Source: Plumapathes pennacea
Taxonomy: Eukaryota > Cnidaria > Anthozoa > Antipatharia > Myriopathidae
Reading direction: 5' to 3'
Length of the DNA stretch: 64,000 nt
Assembly: GCA_964036295.1 (NCBI GenBank)
Contig: OZ038468.1
Location: 19,560,683-19,624,682 of the forward strand
The notes below the pieces were generated by a model, which was not told the origin of the DNA, ran no database searches, and saw nothing but the letters and a program-made list of their open reading frames with translations. This document shows, one piece after another, positions 9,952 through 24,459 of this stretch (position 1 is the first letter of the stretch; the number at the start of each line of letters is the position of its first letter). Both the position numbers and the translations under genes were made by a program.

Positions 9952-12900
9952 CTAAACGAACAGTCTGGCCAGTTTGGAGGTCTTGTAATCCACGCGAAGC
10001 TGAACGAACTGCTGGAGTACTGCCTTGTCCAACATGGCCTGCGGAAAGAAGAACACAACGCGTCGGATAAATGTCGTGCCAAGACTATCTTTACATTTGG
10101 GCTGGCTTGTCAGTCTATTTATAGTCTATTTATATATATAAGGTCTTGTTGAACAATTTGAATTGAGGTGGTTTGGAAACATTGTACAGCGGTCATTCTG
10201 TTAATGTCTGTCCATTTTCTATCACTGTCTGTCCAATTCTATTAATGTCTGTCCACTATTTTCTCACCAGTTGCTCTCCACTGTACACTTGCTTCAGGTT
10301 ATCCGGCGCCACAACCAGCAAGTTAGTCAGTGAGTAAAGCGCTTCAAAAAGAGACATCACTAGAGGAATCTGAAACAACAACCAACACACGAACTTTAGG
10401 AAAAAGAACTGCTACCCCAAGTCGCCTTGACCCCCCACCCCTCCAGGGTCAAAACCAGCCATGAACTTATATAATTTTCACGCGTGGTGACCATGATGAC
10501 ACGTGACCGGCCTCTACTTTGTATCGTGGTGGATATCGGTAGAGTTCTTATACGTGAATCCTCCTCCCCCCCTCCCCTCGAATTTGATGTTGACGTTTTA
10601 AGGGGCCACACACCTTGAACTGTTTAACGCATCGTCGATATTCGCTGATGTCACAGATCGCCACCATTCCCCCTACAACAACAACAACAACGATAACAAG
10701 CGGTTAAGATGTATGAGAATCACATAACAACAACAACGATAACAACAAGCGGTTAGGATGTATGAGAATCACATAACAGTTACTCCACGTAACTGCCGGG
10801 TATAACTTCTGATATTAAATAACACGCGATAACTGACCTGCGTGACTCATTAAATAACACGCGATAACTGACCTGCGTGACTCATTAAATAACACGCGAT
10901 AACTGACTCGCGTAACTCATTAAATAACACGTGATAACTGACCCGCGTAGCTGTAGGTGAACTGCTGAAGATGTTCAAACAACACTCGGTGGAACTGGGT
11001 ACCAAACTCGGTTAACACGGCCTCCAGATTTTTGCCATCAAGAGATTCTTGAATCACGTGGAGCTGTGAAGAAACGCTCTCACAAGTCCTTGCACAAGCC
11101 TGTTGATAAAACAAACAAGTCACGGTCCACACTACTATTGGCTAGTATTACAATACGGCATCATGTGACACAAGAGCATGACATCAGAGCTTACCTGGGT
11201 CCGTTCCATTCCCCCGCCACTCTCCTCTGGCCGGAAGTCGGTTTTCTTCTGTTCTGTCGACAACAGGAACTTGGTCCAACCCACGAGGGATGTTAATATT
11301 CTAAACAAAGGGCAACGCACAGTTATTCCATGACTCGGGTAGAGATTTGTAGAGTTGACTCGCAGAACACGTTCAGCAGCAGGAATGATCTTTTCCCATA
11401 AGGCACATGCACTGAGCCTCACACCCTGCCCCACCCCACTCTGGACAAATGTCCGATTCGAAGCAAAACACCTCGCCCACATGAATCGTTTTCGTTGCGC
11501 TTGCATCTTCAGTCCATACAAAGAAGATGTGTCGGATTCACTGAAAACGCAAACTTTTGGAAACACGGAAAGATTTCACAACGCAACCTTGTCTCAGTTT
11601 CCGTGTCGACGAACAAAACGCAAACTCCTTAACGCGATCGGTCAGTTTCAGTCTAGTTACACGACCAAGATGGAAGAAGGGAGCCGAGGCCGAATGGTAG
11701 CTCGCCATTACACACTTAAAGAAAATGTAACATTATTTGTGGACATACGCTGGGCAAGATATGACAATGATTTTAGTATCGTAATCGTGTGGAGGGGCAA
11801 AAATCTGAAAACAATCGTGTGGACCAATATTTTGGTTCCGTTAACACTACAGCACACGTTTACCTCTCTAGACCCTGCTCCAGTTTACTCTCCATCACCT
11901 CCATCACGTCTTTTTTCTTTCGCACGCACTCAGAGTAGACAGGTGATGAACTGCAACAAACGGCGCAGAAAATGGAGTTCAATCAAAATACACACAAATG
12001 AACATCAAACATCACCGAATACTTGGCCACAAGCTCTCCTCACCCCTACAAGGCATAGAATTGATGCAATTGTTAACGTCATACCCGACAAGGCATAGAA
12101 TTGGTGCAGTTGTTAACGTCATACCCGACAAGGCATAGAATTGGTGCATTTGTAAACGTCATACCCGACAAGGCATAGAATTGGTGCATTTGTAAACGTC
12201 ATACCCGACAAGGCCGATAATACAGTCAGTAAAATGCTTCTCCAGCAAATGGAAGATGGCGTTGGCCTGATTCACCACATCAAAGAACATCATCTCTGGG
12301 GAAGATCTGGGTTCCGCTGGAGGTAGACCTGGCAACAAAGAAACGACAACAACTGAATCAATAGGCAAAACAGGAAATCGCGTTATGGAGATATACATTA
12401 ATTGCCATTATTATTGATTATTATTATTATTTACCAATCCGATCAGGAAGTCTCACCTTGCATGGCCATGCTGAGAGCATGATCAATGTGTTCGGTACAG
12501 AGGTGTTGTAGCAGATTCTGGTAAATGCTATAAGCATTGCAAGCCAAGTCTGAGCGACTGGACAGCTGAAAGAGAGAAAATGATATCACTTGTCAATCAC
12601 ATTATGGTCTATAGAGTACAGTATTTTAAGTGGATTAATAACAGTTGTGTTGCTCACACATACCAGTTCACATCTCTTGAGTGCATTCTTGTTTTCTTGT
12701 AGAAGGCTGACAGCGACATCTTGAGAGAGCCAAGCTTCCGTGCTACCAGTCTCGGCTGTTGTACCCAATTGTTGTTGTATGATCCTCATAGGAATGCGTT
12801 CCTGAATTTTCTGTGTAAGCAGCCTGAACATAAACAGCAAGAAAAATATCAGGACCAAACGATATGAACGAAAAACACGTGAGCACGAACGACAAGAAAA

Positions 12901-15900
12901 GTGTGAACAACAAAGCACATCACGAAAAACCATATTCTGCTGTCAAACACCGCCGGGCGGACGTGGGTGAAACTCACACCTCGTAAACTTACTTGAAATC
13001 TTAGAAAAGCATCTTACAAATTCTACAACAATTTCCCTATAAAACGAATAACTTTAAAGCTTGTTTGATATGGTCCATTTTTTGATTACGGTATTATGGT
13101 GTGAACAACTTTAGCATGACGTCTTACACTGTTCCTGCAGGGCGCTCTCTTCTCTGCCGTTCAATAGATCGGTTGTGCTTTTCAAGAATAATCGTGGATT
13201 TCTCAGTTAGAAATTCGAGTTCTGTCCTGCAAAACAGGGAAGAGATATTCATGTGCATGTCTTATACTCATTACAGGTAGCTGGATTAGTTAAGTCTGCA
13301 ATAACTCTATTTCAGGGTGTTAGAAAAGGTTAAATTGAAAATCGAATGTTTCGGAAACGGGAAACAAAATTGTTGTCGGTTTCATCCAAAATCCTAAAAT
13401 AGCTATTTTCCGATACTCAATTAAAAGAACTAAAATACCGTGTCAGCAATTTTAGATATCTTTTATGTTCCTTTTTTACTGAGCAGTTTGTATAGAAAAT
13501 GGGTCCCGAAACGCTCCATCGACTATGCAATGGATTACACTCCTCAAAACGAAATGGATTAATGACCTTTTTTCGAGAGGCATGCGCGAACCTTCATTGA
13601 ATTGGTTCAATTATGCTGCTCCGAGTTTCACTTAAATAACACTCAAAGCATTCATTTAAAGATGACAATGTTTATATTTGTGTTGGTCTTATTAAGATTT
13701 TGTCTTACTTGATGTATTGTGAGAGGTACTCATTAAAAAGATTCTTCCGTAATCTCTCCAGGAAGCTGGAGTCTGATCCAAGTTTGAACACAGAGAGTTT
13801 GTCACTAAGTCCTTTGGACCTGCAGCAAGAAAGTGAATCACAGTTAACTTCATTTGAAACATCATCTGAACGTCACAATTCACCTCCCACTACCCATTTA
13901 CTGTGTTCATTGAAAGCAAACCTTCCTTTCTGAAACATATTTTACGTGCCAGCTAGATGTTTAGTGTCATAATGATGTGCACACAACTAGATGGCATTGC
14001 TCAATCTGTTAATGAAAACTTTTGGTCTGAGTTAACTGTCTCTACAAAGCGAACCTGTGAAAATAATGCTGAGGAGGGGTGGGTGAGGACAATAGCTAAT
14101 AATAAATATTTAACACGACTATTGTAAGCCTTGGATACATTACCTGCCATAGAGTTTGAAAAGATTAGTTAGTGACTGCTCCTTGTCTCCCCCAAAATCT
14201 GGGAGTTGTGATTGTACATGTTCCTGTTAAGTAAACAAAAAGTTGGACTATCTTGGCGGACTCAGAGGTGCACTCCTTGTGTTTCAATTTATTATGTGCT
14301 ACTATGAAAATTTCTCATTAAAACCAATATAAAAGGAAAAGAAACAAAATCACAGCAAATGAGTTTCAGCTGACATCTCTTGAGTGTATTACAAAGGACT
14401 TTACACGTCAGCTAACATGTTTAGGACAGTACATTTCTGAACATTAGTTTAATTTAAGTTACCTTCAACACACCCTCATGGATGTTCTGTACCAATCTAC
14501 CCATGACCATTTCGGCATTGTTTCCAAATACATTTTTCACCATCATATGAACCACCTCACAGAGTGGCATCACATCTTGAAAAATGTTGCTGGAGTTAAA
14601 TTGTCCCTTCAAGAACAAAGGAATGTCAGGTTACAATATACAGGCCAACCCCGCTATTTCGAAGTCGCACAGGACATAAAAAAAAGTTCGAAATAGCGGG
14701 GTTTTGAAATAGCCAATAGTAAATGACTGAAAAAATAAATCCAAGGGGATTTGGCTTGACTTTGAAATAACGAGGACTTCAAATTAAATAGCAAGGTTCA
14801 ACTGTATTACTAAAACGTACTAAATGTAGCTAAATCAGCACTGCACACATGCCACTCCTATGGGTTCTATATAAAGTGTTAAAAAAGGTGAGGGGTGGGG
14901 GAGGGGGGAGGTGTTTTCTCTTTTCCAGGAGGTAATTAAATGCATCAGGTCACAAGTAGTTCCAGTCTATCTATCAGTTCTGTAGCTACTGTGTTATAAA
15001 CTACCTCGTGTGTTGTTCTACATGATAATGTCTCTGTTATTTACAGGCACATACATTTTATATTGAAGATGTACAGTTTGGACATTGATAGACTTACACT
15101 CAAATTTGAAAACCTGTCAAAGCTTCTTACCTTTTGGCTTTGTTCAATGAAAGAGTCAATACACTGGGAGTACCCCTGAAGACAAGATAGAAAGACAACA
15201 ATTTGGCCAACATTTTTTGTTTGAAAGCCCATCCAGTGGCATCAACTATCCCACACGAAACCTGTGTTTCTCAAAGCACAATGGCCACATAAGTTATTAC
15301 AAACAATAATTTACAATAATTTGCATTGAGACAATAAATTTATTGTACTCCAAGGGGCCTGTGCTATGTCAAAACAAAGACAACCCCTTCATAAAAGTCA
15401 GTCAGATAACCTGAATGAGGGCATCATAGAAAGAAGCCAACTGAAGATCAAAACAACATCTCAACAGACCTGTTTACTAACCTTAAAAGGTAAAAGTGTG
15501 GTAGCACAAGCCTTCATCTTCACAACATTGCCTTGATGGTAAGCTTCCTTGAATTCCTCAATCAGATCTGTTTCTACCAGATCATGGTGCTCTAAAAACA
15601 CACAAGGCAAAGTATTAACAAATATCTGCACAGGTAGTCTGATGTATTGTGGGGAAAAATCTAGTGGAAAACCACATCACTTTCACACACATGTTCTTTT
15701 CACTCCATACAATCAATATTGGCATTTTTAGTGAAGAAACCTGGGGACAGAAGGAACAGTTCATGCATTTAATAAATGGACCTTTTTCCCCTTTTTGTTT
15801 GTGTAATATAATTATTATATTGTGTGACTTTGTTATCTACTTCAGAATTATAATTGGACAAAAAAAAAAAAAAGGGGGATTTGGAAGGTAGTCTGAATTG

Positions 15901-17681
15901 CAGCTGCTCCCCACAGGCTCTTGGTTTTTTCAGGGGAAATTGAATTGAAGAAAAAAAAGTAATTGAACTATTTTTTTTTATTCACCTGTTATCTTATTCC
16001 TGATTCCCTCAAACCTGCATTGATTGACAGCAAAACAGAATGAATTAAGCGCAAAACCTGTTTTTAAGCACACAACTGCATGTACCTGCAACAATGAACT
16101 GTTTGTCTTTTATTTATTTTCTGTATGTTACACTCAGTGTGTCTGCTGGCTTTTTTGTACACCTGTTTCTCTGTATGTTACAGCCACAAGCTGCATTATT
16201 TGCCAATAAAATTATTTGTCATTCATAGAAATACTTACTTTTCAACAGGAAGTTCTTGGGCAATCAGTGACAGTTTTTGAAGAATGCTTGCTCTTTCATG
16301 GATCTGTGATGTGTAGAGATGTGGAACAAACAAGTTACATGATTGTCATTCACAATAGAACCAAGAACAGAAGCCTTCATCTAACTGCATGAACTTGTGC
16401 TCACTCTACAGCATTTCAAATAATCAAAATTCCATTCTCTTCACCTGGCAATCAATGAATTGACCCATGACCATGTTTCCTCTGAGGTCAGTGTACTTCC
16501 ACCCTTTATAAACCCTCTCCTAACCCATACTTACTCAGGCAATGAAGGGCTAAGGCTTGAAATAGTTAGCTTAAACCAGCTCAACTGGTATTAACACTGG
16601 TATTAGGTCATACCTGTAGACGAGTTATAAACAACATTGATGTAGGCTCTCTCATAGATGCAAACTCTTGAAAATACTTCATCAACTCTTGTGCTTCAAT
16701 AGCCCTGGACCGAGGAGTATTAATGCCTTCTAACTGGTCCCCCAAGTGGACTACTTTCGTGGCCACATAATTTATCCTATCGTCCAGTTCTTGAAAGAGA
16801 CCTGATGCAGCCTGATCAATAAAGCACACAGATAAATAACAGCAAATAAGAGCATTACATGATGGTAGATCAGCTAAAAAACTGAGCACAGACAGATAAT
16901 AATAATTATATATAATAAATTATTATGAAAGCTGGTGGACCTTGTAAGTTGTCTCCATTTGCTGTGCCCTCTTCTTGTGTTCCTCTTGTTCTGTTATACA
17001 AAGTTCTTCCAGTTTATTAATTCTTCCCTGCATCTGTTCATCTAGAGCCCTCAGCTCACATATTGTTCTTTCAAACACTTTGGACAGTTTCTTGGGATCA
17101 AATGCTTTAGCTCCTCCTTTAATCCCACCACCATCAACAGTGCTGGCAAGTCTCTCCACATATTCATCAGCGTCAAATTCACCCTGGTAATATATTATGA
17201 CACTGAGAAACCAAGAATATTGGACAATCTACATATATTGTACTTCTTTGCATTGTTGCGCATTGCAGATCGGCTACAAGACAAGGCTCTGCCTGTATAA
17301 AGTGGTATTTTTAATTCTCAAGTATAAATAAAGGAAACGGAAAAGGACGCTTTCTGGACTGAGCAAAAATCGTAGTAACTGATCCTGCCTCCGAGGTCTT
17401 CCCAACTATAAATCACTAAAAAGTTGGCGTAACTACTTCTATCTGACATTTTTTATAGATCTTTACATTTTTACAGAAGAAGATAGTCAAAAGGTCACTA
17501 TTTCGACCACAGGATAAGGGTACGCATTGAAGTTCTGGGCAAAGTCTTCCGTTCAAAATTAGATGGTATCCATTTCGACGCTTAGCCTGTAATTTATATG
17601 AAGTTGACATATCCTTGTGGGATATATTCTTCTGTGTAGCAAGTATGTCCTCCTTACCTCGAAGTCCTGAAACGAAGCCAT
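9952..17681 (-). CDS. EXOC5: exocyst complex component 5 (Sec10)
   Basis: Subunit of the octameric exocyst that tethers secretory vesicles to the plasma membrane. Twenty exons join in phase to 712 residues (human 708): 17658-17681, 16941-17183, 16614-16811, 16239-16303, 15986-16014, 15482-15591, 15131-15175, 14463-14606, 14144-14223, 13709-13819, 13128-13226, 12664-12823, 12457-12565, 12205-12328, 11864-11950, 11195-11300, 10943-11099, 10614-10672, 10268-10369, 9952-10038. Diagnostic blocks are YVATKVVHLGDQLEGINTPR, KLSLIAQELP, FFDVVNQANAIFHLLEKHF, LLSTEQKKTDFRPE, LLVVAPDNLKQVYSGEQL and the C-terminal DYKTSKLARLF. The start MASFQDFE precedes the conserved DADEYVERL. Three introns begin with minisatellites that copy or abut the exon boundary. 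The gene is divergent from HVCN1. Confidence 0.95.
10194..10262. repeat. minisatellite beside an EXOC5 5' splice site
   Basis: Three degenerate units containing TGTCTGTCCA with about 25-bp spacing. They start a few bases inside the intron after the donor of exon 10268-10369. Confidence 0.6.
10672..10778. repeat. two-copy tandem repeat, about 50 bp
   Basis: ACAACAACGATAACA followed by AAGCGGTTA and GATGTATGAGAATCACATAA is repeated twice, next to the 3' splice site of the EXOC5 exon 10614-10672. Confidence 0.7.
10815..10945. repeat. 35-bp minisatellite copying an EXOC5 splice donor
   Basis: GATAACTGAC recurs at 10828, 10863, 10898 and 10933, an exact 35-bp period. On the minus strand each unit carries GTCAGTTATC preceded by a CACGC/TACGC-like exon end. 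The copy at 10933-10943 holds the real donor of exon 10943-11099. Confidence 0.8.
12050..12215. repeat. 40-bp minisatellite copying an EXOC5 exon end and donor
   Basis: Units start at 12050, 12090, 12130 and 12170, with a partial one at 12210. Each contains, on the minus strand, CTTGTCGGGTATGACG, the same bases as the real exon/intron junction at 12205/12204. Period 40 bp; the last two units are identical. Confidence 0.85.
14639..14806. mobile_element. pogo/Tigger-like MITE in EXOC5 intron
   Basis: A 164-bp element (14641-14804) between TA dinucleotides. The left end is CAGGCCAACCCCGCTATTTC and the right end, inverted, is CAGTTGAACCTTGCTATTTA. Internal copies of the CGCTATTTCGAA motif form a further hairpin. 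No transposase. Confidence 0.65.
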
Positions 17682-17905
17682 GGCAGCTTTTGTCAGCAGC
17701 ACAGTTTCCTCGTACTTCTGCCTTTTACATTTCACTTTCCGTCCGCCATCTTTGTTTGGGTGGAACTCTCGCCCCTGTTTCCCGACCCAAGCCTCGCTCC
17801 CGACTTTACGTCGACAGGTAGGAACGCCTTCTTGTATTCGTTGCGTGCCTGGTATCGGATGGCATAAGAGCGACTCTAGATGAACTTTAAAACTTTGAAA
17901 CGTTT
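17682..17905. promoter_or_regulatory. bidirectional promoter EXOC5 / HVCN1
   Basis: Only 224 bp separate the two start codons on opposite strands. No TATA box is evident. Transcription start positions cannot be read from the sequence. Confidence 0.55.
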
Positions 17906-20699
17906 ATGGAGCCGGACGATCAGAGATTGGTGGTAGATGGCCGCCTTTCTTTTGCTGACCTCACACATATGGAAGACATTCAAAGTGAAAACCCAGAGAC
18001 AGTGAACTCGACACAGTCAGCGAACAGGTAAAGGCGGGCGCATATATTAACTACAGAACTATTCGTAGAACTTAACGACGAAAAGGACACAATCAGTTTA
18101 AAACAAGATGCGGAGTATTGTGTAGTTTTGCTAACAGCTGGGTGTTTTCATTAAGTGCACTTCTCATGTATAACTGGCAGTACAACTTTTCAAGCTTTAA
18201 CATGAAACGATCTACTATTCGCGTTCAAGTACAGATACGTATTGTCCGTGCGCATGTGCGTGCAAATATTGTTTTACAAAAATTATCGTGATGGTGTGAA
18301 TTATGATAGAAAAAGAAAATGTACGGTGATTCATCATTTATTTCATCATTTATTCATTAGATGACACACAAAGATTTACATAAAGAAGTAAGGCCAAAGC
18401 CAGTGGCTTAAATGGCTTGGGGTCAACAGAGAATTAAGTGTCTCATCGCAGAGGTGACGCACTCAGCAAATACAATGTTACAATAACAAATAGCAAATTA
18501 AATTAAATTAAATTAAATTAAATATAAACCTAACAGCAACAACAACAGAACTAACATTCCTATAAAGAGTAGGTTGAACTAAGCATATTGTAAACTATTG
18601 TGAAATTCCCTTGATCGCAGGAAGTCCCATATACAAGCCATATACCAATTTGTGTGTTTTTTCTCCATAGTCCAAACATCAGGCAAAGACTTAATGAACT
18701 TCTGCACAGCCAGAAGGCACAATATGGTATTGTTGCTTTGGTTGTGTTGGATTGTATTATTGTCGTAGTGGAACTGCTGCTTGACTTGAAAGCTATTGAA
18801 GGTATGAGATTTTTTTTTTTTTTTTTTTCATGTTCATGAATCTTGGAGCAAATAGTGTTTTGACCCATTTCTGAAGTAGCATTTTTGTACTTATTGTGGA
18901 TTTGTTTGTTTTGCTTACTATGGGGATCCCTGGATAAGAAGTTTTTCTTGCAAGTTATAGTTTTGGTGTGAGTTATATTATGCCTGCATGACAGACTTGT
19001 ATCTCTCTATCTCTCTATGTGTATTACTACATGATCATAAAATACTGCACAACCAAATACTTACATCCATGATAGGAAGGTATAAAGTTCTTTTAGGCTT
19101 TGAAGTAATTTGCCCCAGTGACCTCTGTTTCTCCATGTGTACAGCTCTTCTTTATCTACATTTTGATTGATTAATTTTTATATTGTCCACTGTACAGTTC
19201 ACCATGAAAGCCCAGCCCCACATGTGCTACATTACATTAGCATTGCCATTTTGTCTATTTTTCTTATTGAGGTAAGTGTTTGAATTAAAAGCAAATGACT
19301 GACACACTGCAGTAAAGCATTGTGGAGACACATTACTTAAAAATACTGTATAGAGAAAAAGCTGCTGCTTTTCAAAGCAGCTTCCTCATATTTCTCAATC
19401 AATATTTCTTATATTTCAGTAGAAGATAATATTGTTTTTGAAATATTAATTTCTGGTATATTTCATACTCAGCTTATTCTCAAGATCTTTGCTATGGGTT
19501 TGTCATTTTTTAAACATAAAATGGAGGTATTGTATTATTTGTTTATACTTTGTAATACAGACCCAGGTTAATTCTGTTTTGCATAAACATTTTAATAATA
19601 AAATGTTAATTTGAGACTGCATGAACATGACATTATTTTGAACTCTTTTCTATTCACAGGTCTTTGATGGGTTTGTTGTGGTTGTATCATTTGCACTGGA
19701 TGTTGCATTCAGGTTTGGTATTGTTTGTAGTGTCTGCATTAGTGTGATGTCTATATCTATAGACTGTCCAGGTGCTAATGTGGCATCTATCTTTCAGTGT
19801 TGTTTATGTTAGGATGTGGTATTTGTGTTAACCAGACTTGAATTAGAGATAAACATATATCAACTAACTGTAAATCTGTTTTAGTGGGAATGGCCAGGAG
19901 GGTGCTATAGATGGCCTGGGACTATTAGTCATTCTTCGTCTGTGGCGGGTTACAAGAATTGTCAATGGTATGCAGCTGGTATATGACTATTCAATAATCA
20001 ACACATGAAATAGATGGAATGTGATCCAAGCTAATAATATGCTTCTTTTTTCAATCAAGGCATAGTGTTATCTGTAAAAATGCAAGCAGAAAGGAAAGTG
20101 GCAGTCTTAGAAAAAGAAAACAGTGAACTTAAAGAGGAACTGGATCAGATAAAGATCAAATGCACAGAGCTGGAGGTGAGGCATTGTGTATAGTTTAGTG
20201 GTGTTCATTATACATTTGGTATAAGGTAACATGTACTGTAAATGTAACTGAAAGTACCACGTGTCAATAAAATGGTTTGTTTCATTTTGATTTTTTAGAA
20301 GGAGCTGCAGACCATCAAAGGATCAGCAGGGGAAAGCAGTGCAAATATTTCATGTAAGTTTGCAGCTCATTCTCAAGTTCTGCATTAATTTATTTAATGT
20401 CAAATGCCAACTTTGCACTTACTAGTGAATAATACTACAGCCAAACCCCTATGCAGCCACCTATTAAGTGGCCACCTCAAAGTGGCCCCCTGTTAAAGTA
20501 CTGAAACTATTGTCAGTATATACTATTATTGTAAATGAAACCCTTTTTAAGTGGCCACTTCCCATTTTCCTGAGCGTGGCTGCTTGAAAGGGGTTCAACT
20601 GTAGAGATAAATTATGCTGACTTTTTCAAAAAAGAGCAAATGATTGGGACATCATCTACAAGTTTCTGAGATTTGTTCTTTTCTTTCTCTTAAGGTTAA
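17906..20699 (+). CDS. HVCN1: voltage-gated proton channel Hv1
   Basis: Membrane voltage-sensor protein that conducts protons outward. Exons: 17906-18027, 18671-18801, 19198-19271, 19473-19526, 19660-19712, 19885-19967, 20060-20175, 20299-20353, 20695-20699, giving 230 residues. S1 holds the selectivity aspartate (VVLDCII, D68, human D112). S4 reads LRLWRVTRIVN with gating arginines R163, R166 and R169. A heptad-type coiled coil (LEKENSELKEELDQIKIKC) follows for dimer formation. The first zinc-binding histidine is kept (HYIS, H96, human H140). The S3-S4 loop GNGQEGAIDG has no histidine at the human H193 position. The last exon supplies only a Cys codon remainder and the stop. It is convergent with TIPIN, 322 bp apart. 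Confidence 0.95.
20436..20603. mobile_element. pogo/Tigger-like MITE in HVCN1 last intron
   Basis: A 164-bp element (20438-20601) flanked by TA. The left end is CAGCCAAACCCCTATGCAGC and the inverted right end is CAGTTGAACCCCTTTCAAGC. Inside are repeats of AAGTGGCCAC. No coding capacity. Confidence 0.65.
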
Positions 20700-21021
20700 C
20701 AGACAAGATGTACAAGCTCTGACTCACCACTAAGTCCATGAGCTCAGTTCAAACTTTTCAAATAGATATTTCAACTCATTGTAAAATGAAGTACTATCCC
20801 ACAACTTTCATTATTGTGTCCGAAATTTATTTTAATTGGTTAAGCACAAACGAAGTGTGAATTGCTTTGTGAAGAGATGTGACTTATTTTTAAATGTATA
20901 TAAGAGTCATAAAATACTACATGCTGCACATTGTAGACAATATTGAATATTTTATTATACTTGATGATTAATAAAACAAGAGAGTGAATTGATCCTTATC
21001 AGAACTTGGCTTGTATATGGT

Positions 21022-23160
<2,139 letters not shown>

Positions 23161-24459
23161 CTCTGACAACTGCCGGAGCAACACGACTTTCCCGCCAAAT
23201 AGATGGTAGAAGCCGCTGACCACCTTGACCGCAAACAGACAGACAGAGCGGGTACAACAATCCAGGTTAAGTGACAGCAACCCTCTTTTCTCAGTGCAAT
23301 ATTCGTTCCAGATAAATATAGCTGCACCATCCAATACCAGCTATTAGTGAACCTCAATATATTAGAGAAAGAGGTGGGGGGGGGGGGGGGGGGGGGAGGT
23401 GTGGGAGTCGTGAAAGTGCGCACAGCCCTTCATAATATTGAAGCTCTTTTTTTGTTACGAGAATATGATTCAGTGGCAATCCCAACTGAGAAGAATAAAC
23501 CGCCAAACTGGCACCGAATCAAGGCAGAGTCGAGCTAAGAGACTGAAGCAAATATCGCGAGACTATAATTTTTATTTTATTTCTTTAGATTTTAATTAAA
23601 TATAAACTATAAATATTTTACACCTTCAAAACAGTTTAAGAGAAGCACAAACACTGGAGCAAATAAAGGTTATTCCATGCTCTCAACGGGGGCTAAAATA
23701 AAGCGGTCAACGACCCCAAGCCCACAAAATAATATAACAATAACAAACATCAACGTATGCATCCCAACACAACCTGCTATTTCAAGCAAATTTAAAATTA
23801 ATCTTACACCTGTTTTACAAATAGTTACCAAACACAACCCTCCCGGAAGACAAAGCGGTCACCGTAACATAGTCAATCATCCCCTTCATGCAAGTCTAGA
23901 TTGAAAACTGTTTGGACAAGAAAATAAAATTTTTAAATATGCTATCATGCAACTACGTACTCAAGAAAAGTTCTAAACCTAAACTTGACCAGACTTAAAA
24001 GGTTCAAAAACTACGTCGTTGTTTAGGCAGTCTAAATGCGAGACCAAAATGGAAGTTTTTCTAGGCGGGGTTAAAGAACTGGACTCATTTGACGAATTTG
24101 TTTTGTCGCCGTATTTTCATGATCACGATTATTAGTCTGGTTAATTTAGTAGTAATTGGTTAATTTAGTATTGATAGGTTAATTTAGTAAGAATAGGTTA
24201 GTATTAATAGGTTAGTTAGTAAGAATAATTTTACACGTTGAAAGGTGACGTTTGTCAAAAAGACGATTCAAAGTTTGGTTTGAAAGTTAAGTTATTTGTG
24301 AACTAGCACTGAAACAAAACAACAGGGAAGTTCATTTAATTTATCTCAGGGAGGACATGAATTATCGAAAAGTGAAAAAAAAAAAAAAAAAAAAAATACC
24401 CCTAAAAGGTTTCCAATTTTCGGTCCCCAAGCTCATCCCCAACCCCCTCCTGCTGCTAC
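23161..24459. other. TIPIN upstream region and CCPG1-like 3' flank
   Basis: Contains a G-run at 23379-23396 (possible G-headed repeat remnant), minus-strand AATAAA-type signals near 23570-23585 that could serve the CCPG1-like gene, and imperfect 20-bp repeats of GGTTAATTTAGTA at 24135-24230. A poly-A tract is at 24368-24395. No gene seen. Confidence 0.5.

Noticed and set aside
11355-12098. 247-codon ORF on the plus strand
   Set aside because: Antisense shadow of EXOC5 exons 11864-11950 and others plus the 40-bp repeat; no homology and the minus-strand exons are conserved.
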